A stretch of DNA of 64,000 bases from Methanobacterium_B sp963825335 (lineage in GTDB: Archaea > Methanobacteriota > Methanobacteria > Methanobacteriales > Methanobacteriaceae): the NCBI GenBank assembly GCA_963825335.1, contig CAWGSP010000002.1, positions 62,001-126,000 on the forward strand, given 5' to 3'. The notes below the pieces were generated by a model. It worked only from the letters and a program-made list of their open reading frames with translations, did no database searches and was not told where the DNA came from. The position numbers and the translations under genes are program-made. Every line of letters starts with the position of its first letter. Within the stretch, counting starts at the first letter, position 1. This document shows positions 60,151 through 64,000 of the stretch, piece after piece.

Positions 60151-61110
60151 ATTTATTAACTCCAGCCCATAGGGCCAATTTATTTTAATTTAGGATTTGA
60201 CAAACAAAGCATTATTCTCTGCAAATGCTTATGAATCCTTTAATCAGTTTCGCAACCTTTGGGGCCACAATAGAAATTCTGCAAATAAATTTTTATTCAC
60301 ATAACTTCATTTTTTTTTAATTCTTTTAGCTAGCTAATGTAAGTTTCATCAATCCCATTCCAGTTAATGGAATATTTTGATAAAAAAGGTATCATTTAAT
60401 AACGTTTCAATAAAAATATAAAACGTCGCTAAAAGAATGGTCCCTTAAATTAACTTTTCCATAGTTAAACCCAAAAAAATATCATGACGATATCAATATT
60501 TTGTTCCCATTTATGAATCAGTAATATTCTCACTTAGCCTTGTATCTAATTATATAACTCATATTATATAAAGGGTCATATTTTTTGGGATATGAATCAA
60601 TTAAATTTATTATGAAATTTAATGATAATGATCATTGTATAGAATTCATGGTTCATGCAATTAACATTCTTCCAGTTATAGTTATATGATAAAAATTTAT
60701 TAGACAAAGTAACTATAAATCACATCATATTTAAAGGCAACAATTGATTTTCATGTGCCACTAAAAATATTATATATAAGCATTACTAAAATATTATATA
60801 TAACATCTACTTTTTTACTGACTACTTTATATACTATGAGATACATAAAACAATTATCGGTATATATGACGAAATAAAATATCTTATAAATCTAAATTTA
60901 TTATTTTAGTTTTCTTAAAAAAGGATAAATATGATTAATTTTTTCAAATTATGAATAATTTTCTTCATGAGGACCAATGATACACAATAAACCATTGAAT
61001 TGTAAACACAGTAATAGTTTATGAATTCTTGAAAATCGGAAAATATTATTTTAATATTGGATTTATGATTCTTATATACTACTGTTTAAGATAAAGGGGA
61101 TGAATTGTTA
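60151..61110. other. 960-bp AT-rich region upstream of tfb
   Basis: No gene seen. A near-exact direct repeat ACTAAAA(A)TATTATATATAA occurs at about 60760-60779 and 60785-60803, each copy TATA-like. CTTATATACT at 61071 is the best TATA box for tfb, about 26 bases before a start site near 61100. Confidence 0.45.
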
Positions 61111-61132
61111 ATGGAAGAAAGTAATGAAAACA

Positions 61133-61172
61133 TTGTTTCAGAAAAAGAACAGTTGTTTCAGAAAAAGAACAG
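61133..61172 (+). repeat. 20-bp tandem duplication at the 5' end of tfb
   Basis: TTGTTTCAGAAAAAGAACAG occurs at 61133-61152 and again, exactly, at 61153-61172, ending directly before ATG 61173. The unit is not a multiple of three. With one copy removed, ATG 61111 reads MEESNENIVSEKEQ straight into the TFB frame; with two it hits TGA at 61174. Confidence 0.95.
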
Positions 61173-62108
61173 ATGAAACAGGAAGTTTCAGAAATCGAAA
61201 AAAATGAAACCAAATGCCCAGAGTGTGGCTCTGATAACATTATAAACGATCAAGGTCGTGGAGAAGTTGCTTGTGGAGCTTGTGGGTTAGTTATAGATGA
61301 CAGTATCATGGACATGGGCCCTGAGTGGAGAGCCTTTGATAGTGAACAGCGTGACAAGAGGACAAGGGTCGGAGCACCGATGACCTATACCATACACGAT
61401 AAGGGACTTTCAACCATGATCGACTGGAGAAATAAAGATATATACGGTCGTGACATCCCTGCACGAAATCGGGCTCAATGGTACAGGCTCAGAAAATGGC
61501 AGAGGAAAATCAGGATTTCTGGTGCAACAGAAAGAAACCTAGCATTCGCACTAAGCGAACTTGACAGAGACTCATCAAGACTTGGACTTCCTAGAAGTGT
61601 TAGAGAAGCTGCTTCAGTAGTATATAGAAATGCTGTAGAAAAGAAACTGATAAGAGGACGAAGTATAGAAGGTGTGGTTGCAGCATCACTCTATGCTGCC
61701 TGCAGAAAATGTAATGTCCCAAGGACATTAGATGAAATTGCAGAAGTTTCAAGGGTCGGTAAAAAGGAAGTTGGCAGGACTTACAGGTTCCTGACCAGGG
61801 AACTAAACATTAAACTACCTCCAACATCACCAGTAGACTATGTACCTAGATTTGCAAGTGAACTTAACTTATCCGGTGAGGTACAATCCAAAGCAATTGA
61901 TATTATAGGTAAAGCTATGGATAAGGGACTTACATCTGGTAAAGGTCCTACAGGAGTTGCAGCTGCAGCTCTTTACATAGCATCTGTCCTTCTTGGTGAA
62001 AGAAAAACTCAAAAAGATGTTGCAGAAGTTGCTGGTGTTACCGAAGTTACCATACGTAACAGGTACAAAGAAATCAGCGAAGAAATTGAGATGGGTTTAA
62101 CTTTATAA
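61173..62108 (+). CDS. tfb: transcription initiation factor IIB
   Basis: TFB recruits RNA polymerase to TATA-bound TBP. The 311-residue protein has an N-terminal zinc ribbon (CPECGSDN ... ACGACG, about residues 14-37), the B-finger/linker (GPEWRAFDSEQRDKRTRVGA), and two cyclin repeats, for example AASLYAACRKCNVPRTLDEI and AAALYIASVLLGERKTQKDV. ATG 61173 has no ribosome site. A better start is ATG 61111 (AAAGGGGA upstream), which the 20-bp duplication puts out of frame. The protein from 61173 still contains the whole zinc ribbon and should be functional if translated. Confidence 0.96.
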   Translation: MKQEVSEIEKNETKCPECGSDNIINDQGRGEVACGACGLVIDDSIMDMGPEWRAFDSEQRDKRTRVGAPMTYTIHDKGLSTMIDWRNKDIYGRDIPARNRAQWYRLRKWQRKIRISGATERNLAFALSELDRDSSRLGLPRSVREAASVVYRNAVEKKLIRGRSIEGVVAASLYAACRKCNVPRTLDEIAEVSRVGKKEVGRTYRFLTRELNIKLPPTSPVDYVPRFASELNLSGEVQSKAIDIIGKAMDKGLTSGKGPTGVAAAALYIASVLLGERKTQKDVAEVAGVTEVTIRNRYKEISEEIEMGLTL

Positions 62109-62511
62109 GTTACCCAACTATCTATTTTTTTTAATAAATAACAGTTTTTGAATGATAAATAACTACAAAACAACTCCATCTGCTATTTTTAGATCAGCAA
62201 CTGCGTAAAATTAAACTTTTCTAGGACATTTCCACATTGATCAAATTTTAATTTCTACTTGGTCATGAATTGATAATATTTTTACAGTTACATGACTGTT
62301 AATTTGCACAAATACCTGCAGACCTTAGAAAATTCTGCATATGTATCATTAGATGGTTCTCTTTTACTCATTTTTACCATTTTTTAATCATTTTGCATTA
62401 TTCTAAATATTCTTATCACAAAACTGTTGTGAATACTATTGAGTCATACTATTTTAATTGATAATTTTTTAGCTAGAATTGTTATAGAATAGAAATGGTA
62501 GGTGATTATTT
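62109..62511. other. AT-rich intergenic region
   Basis: About 400 bases after tfb with T-runs near 62125 and no gene. GGTAGGTGAT near 62497 is the ribosome site of the following decayed esterase. Confidence 0.45.
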
Positions 62512-63438
62512 TTGAGCGAGAAATGTAATTACACGAAGACTTGAAAATGAAAGTCAGATTAATTTTGGAAATTTTACCCCCTTGCGCATAAAATTAATCA
62601 ATGTATTCCTAACTTTTTCATGTGCTTTTTTCAACCCTGGTATGATATTAAGAAAGAAAAAAAGAAATTTGCAGATTGTGACGGTAAGAAAATTACCATT
62701 ACTGTTTATGAGTCAAAAAATATCAAACAAAATGTGCCTTGCCTTGTCTATTATCACGGTGGTGGCTTCCTCCTGCATGAAGCAAATTCTCATCGTAGAA
62801 ATGCCTGTTATTATGCAAGAAATGCAAATTGCAAGATTATTTTCGTACATTATCGTACTGCACCAGAATATCCATTTCCCACACCTGCAGAAGATGTTTA
62901 CAGTGCTCTACTATGGGTTCATGAACATGCAGATGAATTAGGGATTAATAAAGATAAAATATCTGTTGGTGGTGATAGTGCAGGCAGTGCTTAGAGCAGC
63001 AGTCACTTTGATGCCAAGAGACCGGAAGGGCCCAGCAATTTGCTTTCAAATGCTAATTTATCCTGTAAACTGATTGTACACAAACCAGTCGCTCAATGAA
63101 AGAATTTTTCTATGCCCTGGTTGGAATGCAGAAATACAAAACAAATGTGGGAATTCTACCTTAAAGACTGTGATAAAGGTATGCTATCAAACGCTTCACC
63201 AATGAGGGTGTTATCATTTTCGAATCTTCCACCTACATTTATCGAAACACAAGAATTTGATTGCTTGCAGGATGATTGCAATAACTATGCCAGTAAACTC
63301 CAAGAAAATAACGTTGAAGTTAGTTTAAAACAACTAAAAGAAACCATTCATGGATTTGATATGGATGGAAGCACAAATTTAAGCAAACAAGGGCTGCTGG
63401 AACGTGTAAATATGCTAAAAATTCATTTCAATGATTGA
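62512..63438 (+). pseudogene. alpha/beta-hydrolase (acetyl esterase/HSL family) pseudogene
   Basis: A ribosome site leads to TTG 62512, but the reading frame changes several times. Recognisable pieces are ENESQINFGNFTPLRIKL; CLVYYHGGGFLLHEA (oxyanion HGGGF); KISVGGDSAGSA (nucleophile GDSAG) before a stop at 62992; AAVTLMPRDRKGPAICFQML in another frame; and MWEFYLKDCDKGM to TIHGFDMDGS (catalytic His region) to 63438. All elements of the family are present but at least three indels and stops break them, so this is a dead gene or a badly assembled one. Confidence 0.85.
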
Positions 63439-63773
63439 TAAAAAGCAACCAATCCTTTTTATTTCACCATGTTCATTACCGACAAGATAACATGCACCTT
63501 TAATGATGCTTGGTTACCATCAAGTATAGAACATGATAGAGATAGTGTGGCAGTATTATCAATTTATTACATATTCTTCTTCTTTTTATCTAAATTGTTG
63601 TTAGATCTCAACTCGAAAATGTTTTATTTACCCTTCAGGTTCAATTGTTCGTGTTGCATATGATCAAAAATAGTTGTTAATTTATTGATTTTTAATGATC
63701 TGTTGGTGAGCTGACTGTTACCTAGATTTAAGGGTGTATACAAAATTCATTATGTTCCCAAAAAGTTTGAGTT
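63439..63773. other. AT-rich intergenic region
   Basis: About 330 bases. A frame at 63469-63663 is low-complexity and lacks a ribosome site, so it is not called. Confidence 0.4.
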
Positions 63774-64000
63774 TTATTCATGTTCATCGATCCACTTCTT
63801 TATCTCATCAACCTGGTTTGCTATATGAGTTAAGGCTTCATGATCAGCGTCTGCTTTAGCCTGTCTGAGAACATCTCCTTTAACTTGTGTCCTTTGGAGA
63901 GCTGGAAGTGCCCATAATTGTATCCACGTGCTTGAAAGTATTAGAACTATTGCAGCAACCCATGCAGGAGCTTTCAATGCCAATAACGGAATAATTAATG
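63774..64000 (-). CDS. membrane protein, C-terminal part (5' end outside window)
   Basis: The frame is open to the right edge and reads LIIPLLALKAPAWVAAIVLI, a membrane helix continuing to STWIQLWALPALQRTQ, then a charged helical tail (QAKADADHEALTHIANQVDE) ending KKWIDEHE. A TTG at 63983 is within the helix and is not a likely start. The helix followed by QxxQ and a coiled tail recalls small archaeal and bacterial membrane proteins of the DUF1003 kind, but the match is too short to name a family. Confidence 0.55.
   Translation of the reverse strand, partial: LIIPLLALKAPAWVAAIVLILSSTWIQLWALPALQRTQVKGDVLRQAKADADHEALTHIANQVDEIKKWIDEHE

Noticed and set aside
63469..63663. 64-codon frame after the esterase pseudogene
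   Set aside because: Low-complexity Phe/Leu stretch, no ribosome site, no recognisable domain.

Overview
The window is chromosomal DNA of a methanogenic archaeon of the Methanobacteriales, most like a mesophilic Methanobacterium. The evidence is a TFIIB-type transcription factor, an MsvR-type V4R redox regulator beside an F420H2 oxidase, archaeoflavoprotein AfpA, TRAM-only proteins, a pseudomurein-binding-repeat surface protein, PAS/GAF sensor kinases of the methanogen type, AT-rich intergenic DNA, strong AGGAGGTGAT-type ribosome sites and several leaderless-looking promoters. No rRNA, tRNA or CRISPR array was recognised.

Layout. 0-1 kb: the end of an SMC/Rad50-like ATPase. 1-7.5 kb: a reverse-strand potassium-uptake operon in the order small ORF-kdpA-kdpB-kdpC-kdpD; kdpB carries a one-base frameshift and KdpD lacks a histidine-kinase module. 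8-17 kb: a TrkA-type K+ regulatory protein, a TetR regulator with a YhgE/Pip membrane protein, a repeat-built CsbD-like stress protein, a SpoIIM-family protein, a cation-diffusion-facilitator fused to winged-helix-like domains, a TMEM175-like channel and a MarR regulator. 17.6-26 kb: a secreted trypsin-like protease, a pseudomurein-binding protein with no ATG start, a large GAF/PAS kinase, and a Cys-containing winged-helix regulator divergent from a PPOX flavoprotein.

26-38 kb is AT-rich and decaying: a MarR/MFS efflux pair, several tiny membrane proteins, and relics of a universal stress protein, two frameshifted membrane proteins and a type IIG restriction-modification enzyme. 38-46 kb holds small proteins (a 32-residue basic protein, a 13-residue-repeat secreted protein, zinc-ribbon-like peptides, a TRAM protein), a DUF169/VOC pair and an AbrB regulator. 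46.7-51.8 kb carries two related PAS sensor kinases, the second split by an IS4-like element with a 10-bp target duplication.

52.5-58.6 kb is an oxygen-defence island: MsvR, FprA (F420H2:O2 oxidoreductase), a rubrerythrin-like protein, AfpA and catalase-peroxidase KatG. Four similar TTCGG-type boxes lie in two pairs between msvR and fprA. 59-64 kb has a secreted C39-peptidase-like protein whose catalytic Cys and His are both replaced, a second TRAM protein, tfb with a 20-bp frame-breaking tandem duplication at its 5' end, a heavily frameshifted esterase pseudogene and an incomplete membrane protein at the right edge.

The common themes are potassium/osmotic homeostasis, redox and oxygen protection, cell-surface proteins and many small membrane or basic proteins. 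A recurring oddity is the number of single-base frame disruptions, which could reflect real gene decay or assembly error.
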